Origin: Ligula intestinalis
Taxonomy: Eukaryota; Platyhelminthes; Cestoda; Diphyllobothriidea; Diphyllobothriidae
Assembly: GCA_036362985.1 (NCBI GenBank)
Contig: JAYGXS010000004.1
Coordinates: forward strand, 42,876,024-42,940,023
Direction of reading: 5' to 3'
Length of the DNA stretch: 64,000 nucleotides
Program-made: the position numbers and the translations under genes
In this document: positions 32,429-43,180 of the stretch, one piece after another
Layout: each line of letters starts with the position of its first letter
How positions within the stretch are numbered: position 1 is the first letter of the stretch
The notes under the pieces: model-generated
What the model was told of the DNA's origin: nothing
Seen by the model: only the letters and a program-made list of their open reading frames with translations
Database searches by the model: none

Positions 32429-32770
32429 GTGAGTGACCACTTGGGTAGAGAAAAGGCCAACGCGTTGTATAACGCTAGCGCCAGGGAGTCAGATGGCCGA
32501 CAAATCATTGCTCCTAATTCTACCACATATGATGAAAGTTCAGCAAGGCTCGGTCCGCACGCCGATCATCAAGCAATTTGCTCACAAGCGGGCAATTGCC
32601 CTCCATGGGGGAGTCGGTAACTGTCGTAAGTGTACATTAACATAGTGACCGTATCCGTCAAATACTGCAACTGCCTGTACATTAATTGCCCGTTCCTGCT
32701 CATGTTTCTGATGAAGGACTCGAGACGGATTTCGAAACGTCAGGCAAATCCAAGTCTTAACCTAGCCATC
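32429..32770 (+). mobile_element. PLE C-terminal and 3' tail fragment
   Basis: The frame REKANALYNASARESDGR aligns loosely with RNGQATASFYANTGEPAGR from the large PLE. It is followed by a tail with AATACTGCAACTGCC, CGTTCCTGCTCATG and a hammerhead-like hairpin (32704-32745). Confidence 0.5.
32704..32745 (+). ncRNA. Hammerhead-like motif, GAATCCG family, divergent stem II
   Basis: GUUU-CUGAUGA, then AGGACTCGAGACGGATTTC, GAA, the palindrome ACGU, C, AGGC. Here CUGAUGA is followed directly by the stem II region without the extra base. The outer stem is mostly wobble pairs. It ends the PLE tail at 32429-32770. Confidence 0.5.
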
Positions 32771-32899
32771 ACATCCTCTTCTTCCCTTTGAAACCCAGTT
32801 TCGCCGTTTGTAGCCTGCACAACGGGCAATATAATGAGGGTTGTGCATGGGACTCTTCGATCTCTGAAGATGGGCAATTGAAGCGGTTGCTAAAAAGAA

Positions 32900-33010
32900 G
32901 GTCAAAACAGAAATAAAGATGAGGAGATTCAGGTCCTGCTACGGCTTCCTGCTTATGTCACTTATGATGAATCCGCGACAGATGTCGAAACGTCAGGCTA
33001 ATAAGATACC
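32900..33010 (+). mobile_element. Second PLE tail fragment
   Basis: GCTACGGCTTCCTGCTTATG leads into a mutated hammerhead-like hairpin at 32957-32998. Same orientation as the fragment 130 bp upstream. A family-1 SINE tail (GAGATGGCCATTCCCGGTTT) follows at 33018. Confidence 0.45.
32957..32998 (+). ncRNA. Hammerhead-like motif, GAATCCG family, mutated core
   Basis: Begins GUCACUUAUGAUGA, so the first core segment is altered, followed by AATCCGCGACAGATGTC, GAA, ACGU, C and AGGC. A second tail about 250 bp after the copy at 32704, in the same orientation. Confidence 0.4.
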
Positions 33011-33660
33011 GAGGATTGAGATGGCCATTCCCGGTTTATTACCAGTCTTCAGTCATCTCTATCCAACCTTAGCTTTATTTGACTTCCACTTCTTTGCTCT
33101 TTGAGTACTAATGTGTATAAGAGAAAGTATCTCTCGTTGCTTACTCTATGAATGTCCTCCCACAATAATTATTATGTCCGATCACGCCTGACAGAAAAAC
33201 AGGCTCGTTAGCTCTAGTGTTCAACAACCTCGGTTATTCTAAACTCATGGAAAATAAGCCTCCCCTGATGTAAGCCTCCCGTTTGTTTGATATGCGACCT
33301 GGAAATTGTAGTTTCTCTACTACTGGCAGTCTCCGTTTATATATTTTTGCAGCATTTTCTCGGTAATTATTATAATATAATAAGACAATCATAGCTGCTG
33401 CCGGTTTACTGAGCTTCATACGGCAGAAATTTATCGAGAATAGCCCCAAATGGCAATCTGATAGAAGTATAATGAAGCCTCGCTTCAAGAGTTTAATCCG
33501 CCTCGACACCAACCTCGTCATATGAAACGTTCGTCTTGCGAAATGGATTTTCCCATCTAAACTAATGGGAATAGTACAGCAATATGAGATTGTATAGTAT
33601 AATTATAATACATATATTAACCCTAAACATTTTTTGCCTTTGTTTTTTGTCTTTATCTAA

Positions 33661-33930
33661 TCATGTGCCTAAAACGAGACAACAAACTGCCTTATCAGCA
33701 TGATGCTTTTCCAAGAATGTGTTCACCCTTTCAAAAATTGCCATCACTTCGCTGGTCTCAGTGGAAGTGGTGGTTTCCTTGCTTACTTCCTCCTCCCCTG
33801 ATGAGAGATCTTCATTCAGCTCCTGAAACTCCATGAGTTCCGCTGTGGTCATTTCGTCACGGTACTCCTGTACTAACTCGTGCACATCAATAGCGTCCAT
33901 CTTCAGACCTTCTAAATCACTGATTGGCTA
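33661..33930 (-). pseudogene. Pogo/Tigger-type transposase C-terminal fragment
   Basis: The minus-strand frame reads DVHELVQEYRDEMTTAELME, then FQELNEDLSSGEEEVSKE, then FERVNTFLEKHHADKAVCC. The layout (helix with ELTT-ELME, acidic Ser-Glu stretch, then F-ER--FLEK-H--KA) is that of the end of Tigger/jerky-type transposases, after the DDE domain. The DDE domain is not found upstream. It could also be the last exon of a domesticated gene; the frame is undamaged for 79 codons. Confidence 0.6.
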
Positions 33931-34039
33931 CAAGTGACTGAGGACCCAGACCCTGGCAGCAAGACCCAACGACGTACACAGGCACACACATGCAATGATA
34001 ATTCTTTAACTGAGCGAAAGCTCATCACATGAAATATTT

Positions 34040-34275
34040 AGTTGGTTTGGCGGATTTGGGTGACCCAATTGTGAAAAACTCGCGGCATTCGGCGGGATTC
34101 GAACCTGCATAGGAGGGAGGCCTTTTACGCAAGCGAACGCCCTACCTTCTTGAGCTACGAATGCCGCGCTTCACACCGTGAGTTGAATTACACTTGGATC
34201 GATATTACCTGCCCAAATGTGCTGCTCATATGTAATCCACCAATACGGGATAGCAAGTTGACTGCCCAAGCAGGA
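34040..34275 (-). repeat. tRNA-derived SINE, family 2
   Basis: On the minus strand GGCATTCGTAGCTCAAGAAG to GCAGGTTCGAATCCCGCCGA gives a tRNA-like head with a perfect GGCATTC/GAATGCC acceptor-type stem, an A box and a B box; the anticodon arm is poor. Flanks GGGTGACCCAATTGTGAAAA and ATTACCTGCCCAAATG recur at 36640-36900, which marks it as a SINE rather than a tRNA gene. Confidence 0.65.
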
Positions 34276-34329
34276 TTTCCTAAGCAATCTTCTAGAATCC
34301 ACAAGAATGACTACTAGGCTGACTTACTT

Positions 34330-34450
34330 ATTAAGTTGGTTTGCCATATTTGGTTAATTTAGTTGTCCAAATTGAGAAAAAAACTCGCGACATTCAGCGG
34401 TATTCGAACCCGCAGCCCGTAGATGGGACTGTTCGTCACCCGAAGCTCCA
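34330..34450 (-). repeat. tRNA-derived SINE, family 2, partial
   Basis: Contains AACTCGCGACATTCAGCGG and TATTCGAACCCGCAG, a B box on the minus strand, with the family flank TTAGTTGTCCAAATTGAGAA. The A-box half is decayed. Confidence 0.5.
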
Positions 34451-34454
34451 CTGT

Positions 34455-36505
34455 ATTTATTTACCCTTTAGGAATATAGGTCAGGTAAATCTGAAATGAA
34501 AAAAGTCTAGGTAACTTCACAACGAATGCTTCAAAGCCATCCATAGAAGATTTATCTTCTTAGAAAGTCTAAGTTGCGAAAATTCCTATCAAAGAATTAA
34601 GAAACGTAGTTGGCAAGCTCATGTAGGTTTTCGATCAATTCTCGTTGAACCAGTACATTTATGTAGGAACAGGGTACAAGTTAAAACCTGTTCCTCTTTT
34701 CGTACAAGTGAGTCGTGGGAGTAGGGGGGAGGGATCGATAAGAGAAGGCTATTTATGGGGGCAGGGTTTGGTGGAGCCAGTCTAGGGGAGGGTGGAAAAC
34801 AGAGTGCGGACGAATGCATGCCGCTAAGTGACCATGGGCCACGCCAGACGCGAAACTTGTAAGGGGTTCTTTTGTGCACAACGCGCCGACACTACTCTTT
34901 ATAGATTTATTTTAACTATTAAATCCTTGCCCACTGTCTCTAAAATACCTAGAAGGTGTTACATTGCGCCAAAAATTTATTGCGAATCTGTATTCTACGG
35001 AGAAAAGATATCGATTTTATTGGGATCCGCACCCATAACGAATGTCGCAGAGGGGTGTTCGTTTGCAAGCCTTGGCGCAGACACACGCCGCACCAACCAT
35101 GACTGCCTGATTCCCTTTCGATCTTCTTAAGTCTGTCCCTTACTTGCTCCGCAAGTCTTCTATCACTATCATGCGCGAGTCCTCGTCCCAGCGCCCACAC
35201 TGCTATGGGGCACACGCTGGACATCGTCGGAAACGGTGGTCAAACAGTCAGAAGGTCATCGATGTGCGATGATTTGCAGCGACTACGATTCACCTCCAAC
35301 CCCTAATTTACTAAACTATGCTGTTTTTATTTACATTTATGAACTTCGGCCACTGTTTACTTCGCTGGTTCGCATGCGTTAGTTTATCATGAATGGATGT
35401 GTGAACCGAATTACAAAACGTTGTCAGAGCCACCCTCGATTTACAGAACGATCAATTTTTCGACAGGGGCTGGGCCCAATTCTTTGAATGCGGAACACTA
35501 TATCTCTTCCACTGGCTGTCCCTTAGTGATAGTTTCGAAAAAAAAGTATTCATAATGTCTGGGACGATGTGAAGCACCAAAAAGTATTTTATCTACTTGT
35601 GGCCTTCAGGAGTCTTCATTGCTGGAATTGATAAAACCATTTCGTATTTGCTGAGGTGGTGCTATGCGAATAGTCCTTATCTTGGTTGATGAGGCTTCCT
35701 TCAAGTTGGGCTTTACGGTTCTAAAATGTGTGGTTTATAGCTGGCATAGCTAATACCAACTCCGAAATCCATTAACTTAAAACAGTGTCGACTACCTCAA
35801 TATGACATCGCATCCCCTCGAAACGTTTTACCGGCTTGAGTCAGCTTTCTTTGCTAATTTCAAGAACCGAAACCCCATTAATTTATTGAAGAAGGAAATT
35901 CAGTCACAAGTATTAACCAGATAACATTGTCCTGAAGCAGTTGAATCGGCCAGCGCCCAACTTTCCTTAAGGCAGCAGCACTTTTTTAAAATACAAATCA
36001 ACGTTATATTATCCGACTTTAGCTCCACTCACTTATGAGGCTCGCGTTAGGCAGCGATTCACTGGGGACAGCAGATGAATTTAGTATCACCCAATCGGCG
36101 TTCAAAGCCAGCGGTACAGACAATGCTGGAAAAAATAGCGCCGACAGGCATGTGAGGCTGGCCTTTTGCCACGGCAGGCTCTCTGTCGCGTCTGTGGCAA
36201 TGCAGACGTCTTGCGTTTTCGGGCGATGCCGCTTGGTGTACTGTCGCTGCAAGCCTCCCGAGGTTCGCCTGCACATACGCGATAGTAGCTTTGACTGGCC
36301 TGTGCAGGCCTTACTACCACTCCTTTACCGGCTGATCAGAAGCAATTCCGTTATGCACTCACGGCCTAGAGTTAACCATTCACTCTGCCTTCTGTAGCTT
36401 GTGCACTCTGACTAGCCAAATAGCGTCACTATGAGCCCTATCACCCCGACTAACACCTTCGGAGCACATTATCCTGGCGAGGAACAGTCAATGTCCCACC
36501 CCACA
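34455..36505. other. No gene seen
   Basis: Overlapping frames on both strands at 36019-36397 lack splice or domain support. Confidence 0.45.
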
Positions 36506-36513
36506 GGTCAATC

Positions 36514-36528
36514 GGTTGTTGTTGTTGC

Positions 36529-36568
<40 letters not shown>
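36514..36568 (+). repeat. GTT microsatellite
   Basis: Eighteen or so GTT units with one GCT interruption near 36528. Confidence 0.95.
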
Positions 36569-36639
36569 AGCATACGAGCCACAGGGGAACGCAACACACA
36601 TCTTGCTCCCACTTATTTTTTGTCCATGGCCAACTACTA

Positions 36640-36900
36640 TGTCATTAGGAGGGTTTGGCAGATTTCAGTTGACCCAATTGTGAAAAAAACTCACGGCATC
36701 GGTGGGAGTCAAGCTCATACAGCAGGGGAGGCTTTTGCGCAGCCGACACTCTACCACTGACCTGCGAGACTCCTCGTGAGCCGTAAAATTTAATCACACT
36801 TTGGCCGATTTACCCGCCCAGCCTACTGCAACATATGGAATCCACCACAACGGATACAGTAAGCTGACTGTCCATGGCACCGATGAAGCATCTCCGGGCA
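36640..36900 (-). repeat. tRNA-derived SINE, family 2
   Basis: Plus strand: TTGACCCAATTGTGAAAAAA, CTCACGGCATCGGTGGGAG, then a decayed tRNA head and the conserved far flank GATTTACCCGCCCAGCC. Same order as the copy at 34040-34275. Confidence 0.6.
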
Positions 36901-36956
36901 GCCAACCTTACCCTGTACAATCAACCAGACTGGTGTCTCTGACTGGGTTCGCCAAG

Positions 36957-38405
36957 TCAGTATCCATTCCTGCCACTGGTCTACCCGCGGAAACTTCACT
37001 GGATCCGTAGAGATACGTGCAGAACCATTGCAAGCATGCAAACACCCAACAACTTTTCACGCTCTCGGCCATCAGTAGGCAACAGCGAGGACCTTAGGAG
37101 ACCGAAAGATGATAATTTCGGTACACTTACGGTGAGCCCCGTCTGTGCTCGTTATGATCGTCCTGGAAGATTTGAGCAACAATTGATACACAGCTGCCGA
37201 AAATGTTAAAGTTTCAAGTAATCGGGTTGAAATGTCTAAAAGGCCACAATCGAATGTACAGTTAAATCTCCAGCGGATATCCTGAGGATTTTCGCCCGCT
37301 CCGATGCCACACCAAACGGAAGGGCTGCCAACATAGCGCCAGGTACGTAACATTTCAGTCCTAAGTCGCAAGAATTGTAAATTCCGACCGTCAGGGTTTT
37401 ATTGCCTTTGCATCCACCACCTTGATAGGACTTCTATTTCAAGGAAGAAAGCCAGTTTTGATGCATTCCGTCATTTCCTTCGAGTTGCATTCACCCAGAA
37501 AGGCTGTATTCGCTCGCCCTGTGTGCGACATCCCCTTTTTCTCAGAAGCGGAAATATATAACATATAGACAGATACGGATACTCCTACATATTATCGATA
37601 AAACAATAAGTCCTTCGAAAGACCAAGTATCCATTCCTGCCACTGGTCTACCCGCGGCGGCAACCTCAATGGATTCTTAGAGGTAGGTGCAAAACTACCG
37701 CAAGGCTGCAAATACTCAACAACTCCTCATGTTCTCGGTCATCGGTAGGCAATAGCGACGACCTTAGGCGGCCGAAAGAAAATAATTTCGGTTCACGTAC
37801 ACTAACCCCCGTCTGTGTTCTACCTCCTTACCATTATGATCGTCTTAGGAGGTCTGAACTTTCCTACAATGTTTTGCTTTCCGAACATCAGTTGATACAC
37901 AGCTGCTGAAAATGTTGAAGTTTCGGATACTTGTGTCGAAACGCCGAAAAGGTCATCATCAATTGTGCAGTACAGCGCCCAACGGATATCCCAGCGATTC
38001 TCGCCTGCTTCGATGCAACTTCAAACAGGAGGGCTGTCGACTTACCGCCAAATGAGCTCTAAGCCGGAAGAGGCGTAAATTCTGAACACTAGTCTTTTAC
38101 TTCCACCACAACTACCCGGATAGGATTTCTATTTAAAAAAGCCGATTTGTGATGTGCCAATACAAGCGAACATCAGTGTCCCAGGAAGCAATTGAGAAGA
38201 AGACTCGATCACTGTCACAGCGATCGAGTCTTCCTCTTCTCGATTTGTGATGTATTCAGTCATTTCCTTCGAGTTGCATTCACTATAGAGGCTGTATTCA
38301 GTCGCCCTGCATGCATTATCCCCTTTCAATCAGAAGCGGAAGATGTAACATATAGACAGATACGGATACCTTTCATAAACCCAAGAAGTTCTACGAAAGA
38401 TCAGA
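36957..38405. repeat. Tandem duplication of a ~670-bp unit
   Basis: Unit 1 starts at 36957 and unit 2 at 37627, both with AGTATCCATTCCTGCCACTG. Matching blocks continue through GGATATC, TTCCTTCGAGTTGCATTCAC and TATAGACAGATACGGATAC. The copies have diverged by many substitutions and small indels; unit 2 carries an 85-bp insertion at 38156. Non-coding. Confidence 0.8.
38156..38240. mobile_element. 85-bp insertion of two facing PLE tails with 13-bp target duplication
   Basis: CGATTTGTGATGT occurs on both sides (38143-38155 and 38241-38253). The left part, with AATACAAGCGAACATCAGTG and CCCAGGAAGCAATTGAGAAG, is the inverted end of the large PLE (46976 onward). The right part, GCGATCGAGTCTTCCTCTTC, is the same tail in plus orientation. 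AAGACTCGATC/GATCGAGTCTT forms an inverted repeat across the middle. Unit 1 of the surrounding duplication lacks the insertion. Confidence 0.75.
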
Positions 38406-38409
38406 GATA

Positions 38410-39230
38410 TGCATCTGATGCTGCAACACGAGTCGTCAGGCGAACTGAATGGTAGACCCGTGGTTCATTTAGCGGAAAGTGAGAAGGGAATAGACAAATA
38501 TCCCTGCATTGGGAAGAAGGACGAAAGTGTTTCCGATCGATATTTAGATCGCGAGCCGTCAAGGGCCAATTGTCTATCGGATGGCGAAAATTGATATGTG
38601 CCCCTAAACCATTGCAATGCAAACCGAAGTCGACTTCAGGGTTGATACCGTTCTTGCCGGACAGATATCGCCAAGATTAACTTGGACACAAGCTTAAGAT
38701 TGGGTTTACAAACTTAAAAAACAGCAATGGCAGCAGAGCCAGCAACAGAACAAAGGCTAATACTACTCCCCCAACAAGAGAGAACGCCGATGAGCCGCAA
38801 CCTACAGTTAGCGAATAATCGATTGATATTTTCGTGGTTACGTTGAGGATATCGAATTGAAAGTGACCTTTGACAGACTGATGACAGCCCCTAAATGCCA
38901 AATACGATCAGTCTATGACAATCTATCGCTCCTGACTTTGAAGGACTGCTTGGGGTATACAAAAATTCAAAGGGAGAGGAAACAGAGAATTTATATTAGG
39001 AGTCGAAAATTGACACAAACAACAGCATGATTGAATATTCGATTAACTGTGCACAGAGACTTCATCGCTAAGACACAAGAGCGCCCACGCACATCGGAAC
39101 AGAGCACCCGATAGTGGAAGAAAAAGGAAATTTCTGACTAATTCTAATTTGTTTGGAGCGGACCGGTGACGGTGACTTTTGTGTGCGCTGACGTGTGTTG
39201 AAGGTCAGCGATGAGATAAGGAGATTGGCG
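38410..39230. other. No gene seen; 3' flank of transketolase
   Basis: The transketolase 3' UTR and polyadenylation site should lie in the right part, but no canonical signal is obvious on the minus strand. Confidence 0.45.
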
Positions 39231-39231
39231 T

Positions 39232-42200
39232 CTAGGCCTTGCAGAGAGCCCGCGCCTCGGCGATAATCGCGTCAGCGTCGATGCGATAGAGAGCAAGCAG
39301 CTCAGTGGGCTTGCCCGACCGAGGAACCTCGTGGATAGCGAGCATGCGCAGATTGGAGGAGACTCCGGCTTCGCAGAGGGCCGCGGCAACAGCCTCGCCT
39401 ATGCCACCTATTGGGTAGCAATGAGCAAAGAACTGTAAAGTCAGGGCGAAACTGAACGCAATCTGTGGTAGTCATATTTAGCGCCATTTGCTGAACTTCA
39501 GCCTCTATTTTTCATGTCAACACGTTAGGCAGGCAAAATTACCTTCTGGTGCGTGATCCTCGACGGTGATGACACGTCCCTGAGTGTAGGCCACGGATTT
39601 TGAGATGAGATTGCTGTCCAAAGGCTTGATGGTAAATGGATCGATGATACGGAGATTTATGCCCTCTTTAGCGAGTGTCTCAGCAGCTTTGAAGGCCTCG
39701 TAGAGGGTAACACCCGCAGCGACTACAGTCACATGGTCCTCGCCACCTGGAAGAGCAGTCTTGCAGAGCTGCAGAAAAGAAACAAGGCAGGAGAAATTTA
39801 ATCGATTTGATCGAAGGCAGTACCTGGACTATTTATTATGATAAAGTGGAAACAGATCCATTGAAAACACACAGCTTGGACCACCGCAACCACAGCCAGG
39901 TGGCAGAATAGTAGACGACGCAAATAAGATTAAAGGCAGCACTAACCTTGGCCTGACCAATGGAAAACTGTTCGTTCTCTTCGTATATGACTGGGGTTGC
40001 GGGTCGGCCAGTCCTGATAAAACAGATGCCTTTTCGATTAGCAGCCAACTCAACAGCTCGTTCACAGGAAACCGCGTCCGAAGGGTAGAAGACAGTAGAA
40101 CCACGGACGGAGCGGAACATTGCCAAATCCTCCAGAGCCATTTGGCTGGGACCATCCTCGCCTAAATGAATACAGAGTGGATAGGTTCCTCTACCACAGC
40201 AATGGCTTTCTTCTGAACAAACTGACATTCTGAATATGTTTAAGTGAGAAATAACTAATGATGTCTCCCAAATAGACGCAGGAGTTCCATTGGTGTATCC
40301 GCGGGATAGGTGAAAATTAATAGAAAGAAATTTGCAATGCCAGAAAAGGAGAACCTTTGATGATCAATAAATCTAAGGATAATGGGGCAATTAGTTCTGT
40401 GAGTTGCCCTAGTCGGCTGAAGCTCCAAACTAAAACAAACTTGTCCGTGCATCCACAGCAAAGTCTTTACTAAGAGGCTCAGAAGTGGGTTGCTTTAAAA
40501 GCAACAACGCGTTTTTGCATACCCCAGTGGAAATCGCACATTTAACAAACAAAACCTCGTCAAATGTAAACTTACCGATGCTGACTCCAGCGTGCGAGCC
40601 GCAGAAATTGCAGTCGGTCTGAGAGATTGCACCCATGCGAATTTGGTCAAAGGCACGGGTAAGGAAGGCGGCAAAAGTGCTCACAAACGGTATAGTTCGT
40701 TCACGAACGGCGCAGCCCATAGCTACACCGACCAAGTTCTGCTCCGCAATGAAACACTCGATGAACTGCTCAGGGCGAGCATTGCGCAAGTAGATGCTGA
40801 AAGTGGAGTTCTTGGTGTCGCCGTCTAGGCCGATGACACGAGGATTGGCCTCACCCAGACGCTGCAGAGCACGACCGTAAGCTTCGCGGGTAGCAACCTA
40901 CATAGAAATAAAATCCAGTTTCTTCCACCAAGAGGCCGATTTAAAACAACAAAGAAAATGCTGAGCCTACAACGGTGCATAGACAGCACTTTGTCCGATT
41001 ATTCCGCCAGAGAAAGGGCACGTCTCAGGACTCAGTGGTGCTTATGAAATGATGTCGATCTAACACAATGACACAATTGTGTCCAAGAAAAGAATACATG
41101 CAATATGGGAGCCGTAGAGTATAGTGAGGTCAAAATCTTATATTTTGCGCGGAATGTAGGCTGTGAACCGAATTGTGTGATAAATTATTGACAGGACTTT
41201 AAACTAAACTTTCAATTCAAATGCGGCATTGTAAAAAGGAAGGAGAACAACCAAACTTTAGTTGTACAAGAAATTATGTAGAAAGTAACCTTATCACCCT
41301 TCTTGTATGGTGGTGGAGTGGGTAGTTTAGTAGAACCAATCAAGTGTGTTTCTTGGCAATCAGTAGCAGGCTCCTTTGGTTTCAACTTGTGCAGAGTAGA
41401 TGGGAACATTAGTTTCTTCTCTAGATACGCCAAAACCTCGGCAGAACTGCTGCCTAAGGGCTTGCCATGCCAGTTCTCCTTGTCGGAAATGCCGGGAAAG
41501 TCATTGCCTTTGAAGGTTCTGGCCAGCAGGGCCACAGGTTTACCCTTGACGGCACGTGCATCAGCGAAGGCCTTCAAAAGGGCGCTCACGTCATGTCCAT
41601 CAACGACGATAGGATGCCATCTGTAGAGCATGCGGTATAAGGTCACCAAGAGTCAGTAAACAAAATACAATAGTTTTAACCCCAACCCGGTGTGTTTAGA
41701 GATCTCTCTATTGAAAGAAATTCCAATAGCTGTGAAGCGATTGCATGAGCTTACCCAAAGGCCTCGACGCGTTTTCTGTATGTCTCCATATCGTGCTCCA
41801 GACAAGTTGGTTGGCTCTGTCCAAGGCGGTTAATGTCGAAAATTGAAACCAAGTTGTCCAATTTGTAGTACGATCCCAGGGACAAGGCCTCCCAGATACT
41901 GCCCTCCGCAGACTCCCCATCGCCAATCATACAGTAAACTCGGTAGGAGGCCTTGTCGATGTACTTTCCAACGTAGGCCATACCAACCGCGTTACTGAGT
42001 CCCTGACCAAGAGAGCCGGTAGCGACATCAACGAAACTGAGGCGCTGAACAAAAAAGATAAGCAATGAGAGAACGGGCTCAAGATTAAGTGGTTAGATTA
42101 AAATAAAATCAAGAACATACATAAGAGATGGTAAACATTAAAAGCATTATAATGGCCAGTCGTACCGGGGTTGGGTGACCCTCAAGATCAGAGTCAATTT

Positions 42201-42483
42201 TCCTCAGATTAAGCAGGTCAGATTCCTTGAGTAGACCAGCCTCAACCCAAGCAGCATAAAGGATGGGTGCGGCATGACCTTTCGATAAAACGAAACGATC
42301 GTTGGAAGGATGGCGCGGGACGGTGGGGAAATAGCGCATTTCGTCCAAAAACAGGACAGCCATTATTTCTGCTGCTGATGCACATGACGTAGGGTGGCCA
42401 GAGTTGGATGCATTTGTTGATTTGATGCTGTTAATGCGCAGTCTGGTGGCAGCATCCTTAAGTAGCGCAACCTTTTCGTCCAT
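39232..42483 (-). CDS. TKT: Transketolase, complete, seven exons, 625 aa
   Basis: Transketolase moves two-carbon ketol units between sugar phosphates in the non-oxidative pentose phosphate pathway, using thiamine diphosphate (ThDP) and a divalent metal in the cytosol. I assembled exons at 42483-42166, 42044-41755, 41620-41290, 40897-40576, 40161-39947, 39768-39543 and 39407-39232. All six introns (121, 134, 392, 414, 178 and 135 bp) are GT..AG and the phases join cleanly (0,2,0,1,0,1), giving 1878 nt. Visible motifs: NSGHPTS (His30), SKGHAAP (His70), GHPTP (His103), the ThDP signature GDG (147-149) to INRLGQ (Asn178), the catalytic Glu in IAEQN (Glu365), [15 protein letters not shown] (His415), and DPFTIKPLD and [14 protein letters not shown] in the C-terminal domain. 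The length is close to that of animal transketolases (about 623 aa). An in-frame TAA lies 12 bases before the ATG, which fixes the start. No canonical AATAAA follows closely. I see no frame damage, so it is probably functional. Confidence 0.97.
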
Positions 42484-42510
42484 AGTTTTTGCTTAGTATA
42501 TCTGAAAAAA
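42484..42510 (-). promoter_or_regulatory. Splice acceptor / possible trans-splice site before the transketolase ATG
   Basis: On the minus strand a run of six T followed by CAG ends at 42502, leaving an 18-nt leader before the ATG at 42483. This looks like a 3' splice site. Flatworms are known to add spliced leaders in trans, so it may be a trans-splice acceptor; an acceptor for an intron in the 5' UTR is equally possible. Confidence 0.5.
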
Positions 42511-43035
42511 TAATCGCAAATTAAACCATACGCTTCCTCTAACTGAAGTAATATATCTTCTCGTGCATGATCTAAATTATTGTGGACTCAGCAAAATGGT
42601 ACTAAAATAACGAATTTGATATCAAAGTGAGTGATGTTTAGTACGCAAACCGGGTTTTGCATTCCTGATAGCAAAAGTGATGCGCGCCGAGCCCGTCACC
42701 AGCGGAAATTTGGAATCAAACAGGGAAGGGCACGAGCAGCCATGCACCTCTACAGTCTACGTACTATTGTAAGGAACCAACCGCCTTTTGTTTTAATGCA
42801 CATTTTGTGAATTTTGAATTGTTTGAGTGGCGGTCGTCGGGACGTCGCGTGAGACAGTGCTGGACGACAACCAGACCAGAGCCTCTAAGGACGTGTCTGA
42901 GGAACGCCAGCTCTTTTCACCTTCAGAGGAGCATAAAGCGATTATTATTCTTGTTGTAATTCAATAAACGTTCATAGTGTACGAATTCCTTCGTGTTGTG
43001 TGTGCGATCGCTTGTGAACAGCCATACGTGTAGCC

Positions 43036-43180
43036 ATGATTCACCAGACTTCCGATTCTGAAGGATTCCAGGCATCTGGCCCGGCGGCAGGAATAACTCG
43101 ACTACAAGGATCAACGACAGGAACACCAGAGAAGATAGAGGACGGAGCAGTCACAGTGGATAAGGAGGAACCAGGTGCGT
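43036..43180 (+). CDS. Possible 5' exon of an unidentified gene, divergent from transketolase
   Basis: An open frame starts at the ATG at 43036 and encodes about 46 residues rich in Gly, Thr, Glu and Ser (MIHQTSDSEGFQ to DKEEP). It then meets a good donor-like GGTGCGTCC near 43174. It is divergent from transketolase, about 550 bp from that ATG. The peptide looks disordered and I do not recognise it. The preceding 250 bp (from about 42770) has an AATAAA and a TG..CA outline, so an LTR followed by the start of a gag-like ORF is an alternative reading. Weakly supported. Confidence 0.25.
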
